Assembly (NCBI GenBank): GCA_910589305.1
Contig: CAJUTV010000004.1
Span: 1-64,000, forward strand
From: an uncultured Lachnospira sp.
GTDB taxonomy: Bacteria; Bacillota; Clostridia; Lachnospirales; Lachnospiraceae
Direction of reading: 5' to 3'
DNA: 64,000 nucleotides
Made by a program: the position numbers and the translations under genes. The notes under the pieces are model-generated. The model searched no databases. It had not been told where the DNA came from and was given only the letters and a program-made list of their open reading frames with translations. Positions 6,517 through 14,999 of the stretch are shown here, piece after piece; within the stretch, counting starts at the first letter, position 1; every line of letters begins with the position of its first letter.

Positions 6517-9114
6517 ATGAATATTAATAAGTTTACACAAAAGTCGATTGAAGCAGTAAACCAGTGTGAAAAGATTGCTTATGAATATGGCAATCAAGAG
6601 ATTGACCAAGAGCATTTTCTTTATAGTCTGATGACAATTGAAGATAGTCTTATAGCCAACCTTATAGAAAAGTTGGAAATAAGCAAAGATACATTTATTA
6701 AAAATATTGAGACACTTTTATCTCAAAAAAATAAAGTATCTGGAAATATAAAATTATATATTAGCAATGATTTGAACAAAGTTCTTATCAATGCTGAAGA
6801 TGAAGCAAAGAGAATGCAGGATGCCTATGTTTCGGTGGAACATTTGATGTTGGCAATGATTGAGACACCCAATAAGGCAATTAAGCAATTATTTAAGACA
6901 TATGGAATTACAAGAGATAAGTTTTTATCCGTTCTTGCAACAGTGAGAGGAAATCAAACGGTTACGAGTGATAATCCAGAAGCTACGTATGATACATTGA
7001 GAAAATATGGACAAGATTTGGTTGATAAGGCAAAAGACGGAAAGTTAGACCCTGTTATTGGCAGGGATAATGAGATTCGGAATGTGGTGCGTATTCTTTC
7101 ACGTAAAACAAAGAATAATCCTGTTCTTATAGGTGAGCCAGGTGTTGGTAAGACAGCCGTTGTGGAAGGGCTTGCACAGCGTATTGTGCGCGGTGATGTG
7201 CCAGAAGGATTAAAGGATAAGAAAATATTTGCACTGGATATGGGAGCACTTGTTGCCGGCGCAAAGTATAGAGGCGAATTTGAGGAGCGATTAAAGGCTG
7301 TTCTTGATGAAGTCAAAAAAAGCGATGGGCAGATTATTTTGTTTATTGACGAAATCCATACCATTGTTGGAGCTGGAAAGACAGAGGGGGCGATGGATGC
7401 AGGCAATATGTTAAAGCCTATGCTTGCAAGAGGAGAACTTCATTGTATAGGAGCTACAACACTTGATGAGCATAGACAGTATATTGAAAAAGACCCTGCT
7501 TTAGAGCGAAGATTTCAGCCAGTTTTAGTTGATGAGCCAACCGTTGAAGATACCATATCAATTCTTAGAGGTTTAAAGGATAGATATGAGGTCTTTCATG
7601 GTGTTAAGATTATGGATAGTGCACTAGTGTCTGCTGCCTCTTTATCAGACCGATATATCAGTGAACGATATCTTCCAGATAAGGCAATTGACCTTGTCGA
7701 TGAAGCTTGTGCAATGATTAAGACAGAACTTGATTCTATGCCTGCTGAACTAGATGAGATGCAGCGAAAAATTATGCAGATGGAGATTGAGGAGGCTGCC
7801 TTAAAAAAAGAAACGGATAATCTGAGCCGTGAGCGTCTGGAATTGTTGGAAAAAGAACTTTCAGAATTAAAGGAATATTTTAAACAGCAAAAAGCAAAGT
7901 GGGATAATGAAAAGTCAAGCGTTGATTCGATTAGCAAGTTAAAAGAAGAATTGGAACAATTAAACAATGAGATTGCAAAAGCTAAAAGAGATTATAATTT
8001 AGAGAAGGCAGCAGAGCTGCAATATGGAAAACTGCCAGCATTGCAAAAAAGGCTGAATGAAGCGGAAAATACGATTAAAAATAAAAGTTTAGATTTAGTA
8101 CATGAGAGTGTCACAGAGGAAGAAATTGCTAAAATTATATCAAGATGGACAGGAATACCCGTTGCAAAGCTTAGTGAGACAGAACGACAAAAAACACTTC
8201 ATCTTGAGGACGAACTTCACAAGAGGGTTGTCGGTCAAGAAGAAGGCGTGACAAAGGTTACAGAGGCTATTATAAGGTCAAAAGCAGGAATTAAAGACCC
8301 AACCAAGCCAATTGGCTCTTTTATGTTTTTAGGACCAACAGGCGTTGGAAAAACAGAGCTTGCCAAAGCGTTAGCACAGAGCCTTTTTGATGATGAGAGC
8401 AATATAGTAAGGCTGGATATGTCGGAATATATGGAAAAATACAGCGTTTCAAGACTAATAGGAGCGCCTCCGGGATATGTTGGATATGATGAGGGCGGTC
8501 AGCTTACAGAAGCAGTCCGAAGAAAACCATATTCGGTAGTATTATTTGATGAGGTGGAAAAAGCACATCCAGATGTATTCAATGTATTGCTGCAAGTCCT
8601 TGATGATGGAAGGATTACCGATTCACAAGGAAGAACAGTTGATTTTAAAAATACCATTATTATTATGACAAGTAATATTGGCTCATCTTACTTATTAGAG
8701 GGTATAGGAGAAGATGGAACGATTACGAGTGAAGCAGAAAATATGGTTATGAATGATTTAAAAGCACATTTTAGACCAGAGTTTTTAAATAGACTTGATG
8801 AAGTTATTTTATTTAAACCACTTACAAAGGATAATATTGGAAATATTATCAATCTTTTAGTAAATGATGTCAATAAACGCTTGGCAAATAAAGAATTAGC
8901 CATAGAATTGACCGACAAAGCAAAAGAATATATCGTTGAGCATGGATTTGACCCATCTTATGGTGCAAGACCATTAAAGAGATTTGTGCAAAAAACGGTT
9001 GAAACCCTTGCAGCCAAGCTGATTCTTTCAGGAGATATCAGCACAGGCACTATATTAATTGATGTGATTGACAATCAATTGGCTGCAAAAGAAAAGCAAT
9101 CAATAAAAGAATAA
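6517..9114 (+). CDS. clpB: Chaperone ClpB (AAA+ disaggregase)
   Basis: 865 residues, the usual length. Domains in order: N-domain (about 1-145), first AAA+ module with Walker A GEPGVGKT near residue 206 and FIDEIHTIVGAG, a long coiled-coil middle domain (about 395-530) that separates ClpB from ClpC/ClpA, and a second AAA+ module with GPTGVGKT near 606 and the C-terminal D2 small domain. ClpB extracts polypeptides from aggregates with the DnaK system in the cytoplasm. ATG 6517 follows GAGGGAGG. It is a single-gene unit under the CIRCE promoter. Nothing in it looks damaged. Confidence 0.96.
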   Translation: MNINKFTQKSIEAVNQCEKIAYEYGNQEIDQEHFLYSLMTIEDSLIANLIEKLEISKDTFIKNIETLLSQKNKVSGNIKLYISNDLNKVLINAEDEAKRMQDAYVSVEHLMLAMIETPNKAIKQLFKTYGITRDKFLSVLATVRGNQTVTSDNPEATYDTLRKYGQDLVDKAKDGKLDPVIGRDNEIRNVVRILSRKTKNNPVLIGEPGVGKTAVVEGLAQRIVRGDVPEGLKDKKIFALDMGALVAGAKYRGEFEERLKAVLDEVKKSDGQIILFIDEIHTIVGAGKTEGAMDAGNMLKPMLARGELHCIGATTLDEHRQYIEKDPALERRFQPVLVDEPTVEDTISILRGLKDRYEVFHGVKIMDSALVSAASLSDRYISERYLPDKAIDLVDEACAMIKTELDSMPAELDEMQRKIMQMEIEEAALKKETDNLSRERLELLEKELSELKEYFKQQKAKWDNEKSSVDSISKLKEELEQLNNEIAKAKRDYNLEKAAELQYGKLPALQKRLNEAENTIKNKSLDLVHESVTEEEIAKIISRWTGIPVAKLSETERQKTLHLEDELHKRVVGQEEGVTKVTEAIIRSKAGIKDPTKPIGSFMFLGPTGVGKTELAKALAQSLFDDESNIVRLDMSEYMEKYSVSRLIGAPPGYVGYDEGGQLTEAVRRKPYSVVLFDEVEKAHPDVFNVLLQVLDDGRITDSQGRTVDFKNTIIIMTSNIGSSYLLEGIGEDGTITSEAENMVMNDLKAHFRPEFLNRLDEVILFKPLTKDNIGNIINLLVNDVNKRLANKELAIELTDKAKEYIVEHGFDPSYGARPLKRFVQKTVETLAAKLILSGDISTGTILIDVIDNQLAAKEKQSIKE

Positions 9115-9119
9115 ATGAT

Positions 9120-9299
9120 TTATATAAATTGATTGGTATTGCTGTTATATTGATAGTCAATAGCCAAGAGTTTATCAACAATATATTTTTCTTCTATCAT
9201 AAAAGCCTTGCAGAATTCTGTGAGGCTTTTATAGTTGTCCCGAAGCTGCATATTCGTAAAAGAAAGCAGTATAATAGGGTCTTTAGGTAATGGTGGCAT
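9120..9299 (-). CDS. DUF4250 small protein (59 aa)
   Basis: The start is the internal ATG giving MPPLPKDPIILLSF, because AAAGGAG lies just upstream on this strand; the longer frame would run into a repeat. The sequence PKDPIILLSFTNMQLRDNY, then SLTEFCKAFMI and a closing YQYNSNTNQF, matches the small DUF4250 family common in Clostridia and Bacteroidetes. Its function is unknown; the fold is predicted as a compact helical bundle. It converges on clpB with only five bases between the stops and no clear terminator. Confidence 0.75.
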   Translation of the reverse strand: MPPLPKDPIILLSFTNMQLRDNYKSLTEFCKAFMIEEKYIVDKLLAIDYQYNSNTNQFI

Positions 9300-9326
9300 A
9301 GCGATTGTACTCCTTTGATTTTTATT

Positions 9327-9451
9327 TAACCTCATTAGGGAAGTTCCTTGCTTTTTAAGCAAGAGTTTAATTTGCCTATTTAAAAAATGGTGCAAAGTGG
9401 CAGTGAGGTTAGAGGCAAGCGGCAGAGCAGATTGTGAATATCCACTTGACT
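9327..9451 (-). repeat. Dispersed palindromic repeat, diverged copy H
   Basis: The ends match the family (TAACCTCATtAgGGAAGT at one side, GAATATCCaCTTGACT at the other) but the centre differs from the main type, with a run also present at 10941-11023. It ends just upstream of the DUF4250 ribosome site. Confidence 0.6.
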
Positions 9452-9663
9452 TATTATAAAATTTTAAATTTTTAATGATATTATATATTGTGCAAAATAA
9501 ATAGCTTATCGCAAGTATGTGTATGGTACTTATTATTTGTAATGATACATAAATTATAAAAATATAATGTTGACTATTAGAGCAGTTTTTTATGTTGATA
9601 AGAAAATTTAAAATTTTGTGTATAGTTAATATAATATGATGTTCAATAATACAAAATTTTATT

Positions 9664-10023
9664 ATATGAAGCTTTCATATTTTTATCAATATTCTTACTA
9701 AATTGAAAAAAAATAATGCAAAACTTTAATATATGAAGTTTTTATATTTTTATCAATATTCTTGCTGAATTGAAAAAAATGATGCAAAACTCTGATATAT
9801 GAAGCTTTCATATTTTTATCAATATTCCTGCTGAATTGAAAAAAATAATGCAACCCCCTGATATATGAAGCTTTTATATTCTTATCAATATGCTTGCTAA
9901 ATTGAAAAAAATAATGCAAAACTCTGATATATAAAGCTTTCATATTTTTATCAATATTCCTGTTGAACTGAAAGAAATGATACAAAATTCCCGCTGAATT
10001 TAAAAAATAATACAAAACCCTAT
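9664..10023. repeat. Tandem repeat, 66-base unit, five copies plus a partial
   Basis: Units begin at 9664, 9731, 9797, 9863 and 9929. Spacing is exactly 66 bases except the first (67, one extra A in an A-run). Each unit starts with the near-palindrome ATATGAAGCTTTCATAT. After 9995 a partial unit follows. Because 66 is a multiple of three, the minus strand stays open for about 105 codons with a 22-residue repeat (HYFFQFSKNIDKN core), but there is no ribosome site and no known protein, so I treat it as non-coding. Confidence 0.85.
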
Positions 10024-10136
10024 TATATGGTTAAGGAAGGAAAGATTGTTCTAGTAGCATTCCATTCATTTCCAAGATTTTACAACAAACTTAATTTTAT
10101 AAAATTGTAAAAGTTTTTTAAACTCTTTTTATTTCT

Positions 10137-10265
10137 AGTCAAGGCGAATATTTATAATCTGCTGTATTACTTGTTCAAACCATCTAACTGTTATCGCAAT
10201 GCAAATTCTCACTTTTTACTTATGCCCTTGTGGCATTGAAATGGGAGAATTTGTTAATAAGGTTA
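10137..10265 (+). repeat. Dispersed palindromic repeat, diverged copy E
   Basis: It begins AGTCAAGGCGAATATTTATAA and ends with ATAAGGTTA, matching the family in outline. The central hairpin CTTATGCCCTTGTGGCATTG is kept with changes. It is next to the well-conserved copy A. Confidence 0.65.
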
Positions 10266-10276
10266 AAATTTTTACC

Positions 10277-10415
10277 AGTTAAGCGGATATTCGCAATCCG
10301 CTACGCTACTTGCTCGGGTGTTTGACACCCTAACCTCATAGCTACTATCGTAACGCAAGTCCCCCCCACTTATGCCTTTGCAGCATTGAAGTGGAAGACT
10401 TCCTTGATGAGGTTA
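10277..10415 (+). repeat. Dispersed palindromic repeat, copy A
   Basis: A near-consensus copy. It starts AGTTAAGCGGATATTCGCAA and ends GATGAGGTTA. Internal palindromes: GCGGATATTCGCAATCCGC, GGGTGTTTGACACCC and a hairpin around CTTTGCAG. TAACCTCAT inside is the inverse of the terminal ATGAGGTTA. It lies 19 bases beyond the stop of the GNAT pseudogene. Confidence 0.9.
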
Positions 10416-10433
10416 AAAAATAGATATAGACTT

Positions 10434-10891
10434 TTACAGATGATGAATATATATTCGAGACTTCGTTTGTTCTCCATCATCTTGAACCATACAAAAAAAT
10501 TGCCAGTTATATCGCTCATAAAATGATGTGTGGTCGGTAACAAGATATAACGTATGAATACCTATTTTTTCATATCTTCACAGACAAAATTTAACATATT
10601 TCCTGCAATACCTTGACCGCGATAAGATTTTTCAACATATACAGCGCAAATATTAGGTGTTAAATCTTTTCTGTTATGAAAATCATTTTCAATAACGCCT
10701 AATCCTGCAATAATATGGTTGTTATCTAATACAACATACCATTGTGGAATGGCATTGGTTTGTTTTAGACATTCTTGCATACTTTCTTGGTAAGCTTTTA
10801 ATGGGATTTTCCATTTTAAATGAAACCAATTTGCTGCCATATCTGCCAATTGTGGATTGTCTGCTATTTTTTTGATTTCAAAAGCATTCAT
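10434..10891 (-). pseudogene. GNAT acetyltransferase, broken by a one-base frameshift
   Basis: The first 109 codons read as a GNAT acetyltransferase (FHLKWKIPLKAYQESM; acetyl-CoA loop YRGQGIAGNMLNFV) and then stop in DMKK. Adding one A to the run of six A restores a second frame, IGIHTLYLVTDHTSFYERY through YIHHL and a stop at 10434. That is the expected GNAT C-terminus, for about 152 residues in all. So the gene is full length but lacks one A in a homopolymer. This could be a true mutation, slippage-type phase variation, or a sequencing error. The substrate is unknown. Confidence 0.8.
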
Positions 10892-10940
10892 ATTTTTCCT
10901 TTCTGTCTATTTTCAAAAATATTTAAGTATATCAAAGAAA

Positions 10941-11023
10941 TGCTTGACTTGCTTGTTTAAAAAATGCTATAAAACGGCAATGAGGTTAGAAATAAGAGAT
11001 GGATTGCACATATCTGTTTCACT
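10941..11023 (-). repeat. Fragment of the dispersed repeat (copy I)
   Basis: It matches the centre and one end of copy H (TTTAAAAAATG..GGCAATGAGGTTAGA, then GATTGCACATATCTG). This fragment and H define a subtype whose core differs from copies A-D. Confidence 0.5.
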
Positions 11024-11378
11024 AATGAACAATAATGCCATAAATGAAATAAATTGTAAAGTGAAAATGAATGTAATATAATAAGCATAACCAACATAAA
11101 TTTTGATTTATATTTTATTTTATAACACTCTTTTCAGAATTGCATATTTATTAAAAGTAAGCCTGTAAATATACATTACAAATAGACATGCAGCTATGTT
11201 AAAATCAAATATATAAATTAGCAATTGGAGCAATATTGGAAAATGTAAGATTATATATTTTATTAAATTATTTTCATATAAAACGTCAATATAGAGATTT
11301 ATGTGAACGATATAAATTTATAAGTTTAATAAGATTTTGTTAATATTACATTGTTTATACAGAAATGAGGGAAAATAT
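11024..11378. other. AT-rich intergenic region upstream of the BMP gene
   Basis: I see no gene here. Near the end, an ATTTTGT..ACAGAAAT imperfect hairpin leads into GAAATGAGGG before the start codon at 11379. It weakly resembles the hairpin/GAAATGAGG leaders found elsewhere in the window, but is too diverged to count as one. Confidence 0.4.
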
Positions 11379-13301
11379 ATGTCAGTTCAAGATTATATGA
11401 GTGCATTGAAACTTGGAAAAAAAGAGTACAGCGCATGTGTCAACAGAGGTTCTTATCGATATTTACCAGTTCTTGAAAATCTTGTTCCAGAAGATGGGAT
11501 TGATTGTGAAGTCCATTTAGGGATTGACCAAATACCATTGAGGTTGGTTGTGGGAACTTGTAATGCCGCCCGCACCAATGCGTTTGCTGCCAATTTTATG
11601 CCATTGTTAGACTATGGAACGGAATTTTCTGCAAAATGGGCAAGTTTAAGTGATAGTCAATTAAATGATGGAATTATAAATCCAATAAAAGTTTATGAAT
11701 ATATGAATAAATTTTATGTTTTGGAGGGAAATAAGCGGGTAAGTGTGCTAAAATACTTTAAGGCAGTCACAGTAAATGCTGAAGTTATCCGAATGGTTCC
11801 TAAAAAAAGTGATAGAGAAGAAATTAAGATATATTATGAATTTATGGATTTTTATAAATGTACCCGTTTGAATGACATTTATTTTAGCAAGGTGGGCAAT
11901 TTTCCATCTCTTATGAAGTTAGTAGGAATTGAGGCGGACACAGAAATGGATGAAGATTCCAGAAGAGATTTGGCATCTTGTTATCTTCTTTTTAGCAATG
12001 CGTATTATGCAAGAGGCGGCGGTCGTTTTGATTTTCCAGTGGGTGATGCTTTTTTAAGATTTATTCATATTTTTGGATATGAGAATGCAAAATGTATGTC
12101 CTCAATAGAAATGGCGGATAATGTACGTAAATCTTGGGCAGAATTTGAATTGTTATCCGATGATGAAGAAATTGATTTAATGATGAATCCTAATGATGAC
12201 CACAAAAAAAATATACTTAGTTATTTGCTGCCTTGGCCGACAGCAAACAGCAAAAAACTTCGAGTGGGATTTATATATGAAAATACGCCGCAAGATTCCG
12301 AGTGGTGTTATGCACATGAGCTGGGCAGACAATATATTGAGGAGACATTTGGAGAACAGATTGAGACATTAAATATTGATAATGTAGTTCCTGAAAAGGA
12401 CGATGAAGATGCTATTAATACGATGATAGACAGTGGAATGGATTTGATTTTTGTCACCTCCCCTTCTATGATAATGGCTAGTGTAAAGATGGCAATTGCA
12501 CATCCAGAAATAAAAATATTGAATTGTTCCCTAAATATGTCCCATAAATATATTCGGACATATTATGCAAGAATGTATGAGGCAAAGTTTCTTACAGGAG
12601 TAATGGCAGGTGCGCTGTCAAATCAGGACAAAATTGGGTATGTTGCACAGTATCCAGTATATGGTTCAATTGCTAATATCAACGCATTTGCGCTAGGTGC
12701 AAAGTTTGTTAATCCAAGAGCAAAAATTTACCTGCAGTGGTCTTCACAAAAAAATGTTAATGTAGAAGAGGAATTTAAAAAGAAGAATATTCGGTACATT
12801 TCTGACCAAGATATGATTACACCTCAATGTTCTGCAAGAAGGTTTGGGCTTTATAATAATGAGGGCGTTGGAAACAGACAGCACATTGCTATGCCTGTAT
12901 GGCACTGGGGTGTTTTTTATGAAAAATTAATTCAAAGTATCATAAGCGGTTCGTGGAAATTGGATGAAAGTTCAGATTCAACGAAAGCGTTAAATTATTG
13001 GTGGGGAATGTCAGCAGGTGTCATTGACCTGATATGTTCAGATAAGATTCCAGTGGAGACGCAAAGAATAGTAGCACTTTTTAAAAATATGATAGTGGAA
13101 GGTAAATTTAAGCCTTTTGCAGATGAATTATATGACCAAAATAGAAAACTTCGCAACAAGAAAGGATGTGCATTAAGTCCAGACGATATTATAACAATGG
13201 ATTGGTTGTTAGATAATGTGGTGGGAGTGATACCAGACCTTGATGATTTGGAGGAAAGTGCTAGGGCTATTGTGATGAATCAAGGTGTTATGCAGGAGTA
13301 A
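11379..13301 (+). CDS. Cytoplasmic BMP-domain protein with ParB-like N-terminal region
   Basis: 640 residues from ATG 11379, chosen for GAGGGA just upstream. There is no signal peptide or lipobox, unlike secreted BMP-family nucleoside-binding lipoproteins. The N-terminal part contains EGNKRVSVLKYF (residues 116-127), similar to the nucleotide/DNA-binding motif of ParB/sulfiredoxin-like domains. From about residue 285 (KKLRVGFIYENTPQDSEW) the protein is a BMP periplasmic-binding fold that in relatives binds purine nucleosides. It is followed six bases later by a phosphoesterase. It may act as an intracellular nucleoside sensor; this is inference. The same fusion is annotated in Clostridia as BMP family ABC transporter protein. 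Confidence 0.7.
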   Translation: MSVQDYMSALKLGKKEYSACVNRGSYRYLPVLENLVPEDGIDCEVHLGIDQIPLRLVVGTCNAARTNAFAANFMPLLDYGTEFSAKWASLSDSQLNDGIINPIKVYEYMNKFYVLEGNKRVSVLKYFKAVTVNAEVIRMVPKKSDREEIKIYYEFMDFYKCTRLNDIYFSKVGNFPSLMKLVGIEADTEMDEDSRRDLASCYLLFSNAYYARGGGRFDFPVGDAFLRFIHIFGYENAKCMSSIEMADNVRKSWAEFELLSDDEEIDLMMNPNDDHKKNILSYLLPWPTANSKKLRVGFIYENTPQDSEWCYAHELGRQYIEETFGEQIETLNIDNVVPEKDDEDAINTMIDSGMDLIFVTSPSMIMASVKMAIAHPEIKILNCSLNMSHKYIRTYYARMYEAKFLTGVMAGALSNQDKIGYVAQYPVYGSIANINAFALGAKFVNPRAKIYLQWSSQKNVNVEEEFKKKNIRYISDQDMITPQCSARRFGLYNNEGVGNRQHIAMPVWHWGVFYEKLIQSIISGSWKLDESSDSTKALNYWWGMSAGVIDLICSDKIPVETQRIVALFKNMIVEGKFKPFADELYDQNRKLRNKKGCALSPDDIITMDWLLDNVVGVIPDLDDLEESARAIVMNQGVMQE

Positions 13302-13307
13302 GGTATA

Positions 13308-13907
13308 ATGAAAATACTTGTTTTAGCAGATATTGAATCAAAATATTTGTGGGATTATTTTGAAAAAGAAAAATTGCAGGGAATTGATTTGATTGTGTCC
13401 TGTGGTGATTTAAAGCCGCAGTATCTTTCTTTTCTGGCTTCTTTTACCAAAGCTCCCATTTTATATGTTTGTGGAAACCATGATGATTGTTATGAAAGAA
13501 CACCACCAGAAGGTTGTATCTGTATTGAAGATAAAATTTATAAATTTAATGGACTGAGGATTATGGGATTGGGCGGTTCCGTTCGTTATAACAAAGGAAA
13601 AAATCAATTTACACAGGAACAAATGAAAAATCGTTTAAAAAGAATGTGGCTAAAAATTAAGTGGAATAAAGGAATTGATATTCTTGTTACACATGCTCCA
13701 GCAAGAGGTTTAAATGATGGAGACGATTATGTGCATAAAGGATTTGAGGCATTTATAGAGATTCTTGACACATACAAGCCTAAATATTTTTTTCATGGAC
13801 ATGTTCATAAAAATTATAATTATCAGTTTGTAAGAGAAAGTCAATATAAAGATACAATTGTAGTCAATGCTTATGAGCGTCATGTGGTTGAAGTTCAGCA
13901 GCAGTAA
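13308..13907 (+). CDS. Calcineurin-like metallophosphoesterase
   Basis: 199 residues. Motifs in order: DIE near residue 8, SCGD near 32, GNHDD near 57, THAP near 127 and GHVH near 162. These are the metal-binding blocks of calcineurin-type phosphoesterases. The first block is D-x-E where most enzymes have D-x-H, so one metal ligand differs. It follows the BMP-domain gene after six bases and so is probably co-transcribed. The two may act together on a nucleotide or nucleoside signal. The substrate is unknown. A strong terminator follows. Confidence 0.8.
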   Translation: MKILVLADIESKYLWDYFEKEKLQGIDLIVSCGDLKPQYLSFLASFTKAPILYVCGNHDDCYERTPPEGCICIEDKIYKFNGLRIMGLGGSVRYNKGKNQFTQEQMKNRLKRMWLKIKWNKGIDILVTHAPARGLNDGDDYVHKGFEAFIEILDTYKPKYFFHGHVHKNYNYQFVRESQYKDTIVVNAYERHVVEVQQQ

Positions 13908-13910
13908 TTA

Positions 13911-13957
13911 AAAACGCCAATTGATGTAAAATAAAATTCATTCAGTTGGCGTTTTTA
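13911..13957 (+). terminator. Rho-independent terminator after the phosphoesterase gene
   Basis: AAAACGCCAA (13911-13920) pairs with TTGGCGTTTT (13946-13955), with A-rich sequence before and T-rich after, so it could work in both directions between the convergent operons. Confidence 0.85.
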
Positions 13958-13959
13958 TT

Positions 13960-14095
13960 AGTTAAGCGGATATTCCCAATCCGCTACGCTACTTGCTCGG
14001 GTGTTTGACACCCTAACCTCATAGCTACTATCGTAACGCAAGTCCCCCACTTATGCCTTTGCAGCATTGAAGTGGGGGACTTCCTTGATGAGGTT
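13960..14095 (+). repeat. Dispersed palindromic repeat, copy B
   Basis: Near-identical to copies A and C. The central hairpin is at its best here: AAGTCCCCCACTT and AAGTGGGGGACTT are perfectly inverted around TATGCCTTTGCAGCATTG. It lies directly after the terminator. Confidence 0.9.
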
Positions 14096-14281
14096 GAAAT
14101 AAATTGTATATTATTAGAAATAGATGTGCAATTTTATTGTAACCTATTAAGCCCTTCAGAGAATGATTCTAAAATATTATTATATCATTCATTATCAGAA
14201 ACATTGTTTCAATCTTTTATTTTGGAAAAACGGTTAAAAAATGCCAAAGATTGTTTATTTATAAAAAATATCTGAATCGTT

Positions 14282-14986
14282 CTAATCAATTCCTATACGA
14301 ATCCCGCCTTTACGCTCTGAAGGCTGAATCATTACCGTAACACCAGCATTTCCATTCCATTCAAACTGATAAGATTCCCCCGATGCCTGCCCAATAAAAG
14401 TTTTCCAAGATACATCAGTTTTTACTTGTGGGTCACAGTGACCATTTCCCATCCAACAAATAACAGCATCGGGGTCTACGGAAATCGTATCATTGGAATA
14501 TACATTACTAAGTACGATTGGATTGCCATCACATATTACAGAAACATAAGCGTTGCTTCCTCTTCCAGTTAAAGTAGAAGTCGCCAAGCCTTTTTGGGAT
14601 AGAATGCCAACTCCAATAAATCGAACATTATAATCACAGTCTTCAGTAAATGCTAAAATGTTTTCTGATTCTACAGAAAGGGTTTCGCCTTGCTCTAAAT
14701 GGTATGTAACAACATGCTGTCCATAATTTGCGTAATACGTAACAGAATCTCCGTTTAGATGTACTTTCATAAGAGGGATATTTTCACCAGTTACGCGCCT
14801 AGTTAAGGAACCTAACAAAGCTTTGCCAAAGCTATTTTGTGGTCCTAAAAGCACCTTTTCAAATTTATAATTTTTCCCGCCAGAGCTTTCACCAGCAATA
14901 AAGGAACCTGCCTTTGTAAAAAGAACATCATTGCCTCTGCATGTAACTTTTAGTGTTAATTCATTAATGGTTTCAAATTGTAACAT
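14282..14986 (-). CDS. AIM24 family protein
   Basis: 234 residues, rich in beta strands with repeated Gly-rich turns (KAGSFIAGESSG, GPQNSFGKALLG, WMGNGHCDPQV, IGQASGESYQFEW). It matches the AIM24 family, a double-stranded beta-helix protein named after a mitochondrial protein; bacterial members have no proven reaction. ATG 14986 is preceded by AAAGGAG. The gene lies 13 bases after the TerD gene on the same strand, so the two form an operon. AIM24-like and TerD proteins are often linked in stress-response gene clusters. Confidence 0.75.
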   Translation of the reverse strand: MLQFETINELTLKVTCRGNDVLFTKAGSFIAGESSGGKNYKFEKVLLGPQNSFGKALLGSLTRRVTGENIPLMKVHLNGDSVTYYANYGQHVVTYHLEQGETLSVESENILAFTEDCDYNVRFIGVGILSQKGLATSTLTGRGSNAYVSVICDGNPIVLSNVYSNDTISVDPDAVICWMGNGHCDPQVKTDVSWKTFIGQASGESYQFEWNGNAGVTVMIQPSERKGGIRIGID

Positions 14987-14999
14987 TTATTTTCTCCTT

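Noticed and set aside
9698..10015. 105-codon minus-strand frame with 22-residue repeats
   Set aside because: It is a by-product of the 66-base tandem repeat; no ribosome site, and one unit breaks the frame.
9664..10415. CRISPR array
   Set aside because: The 66-base units are contiguous without unique spacers, the neighbouring repeats are single dispersed copies, and no cas gene is present.
14072..14275. 67-codon plus-strand frame
   Set aside because: It begins inside dispersed repeat copy B, has no ribosome site and resembles no protein.
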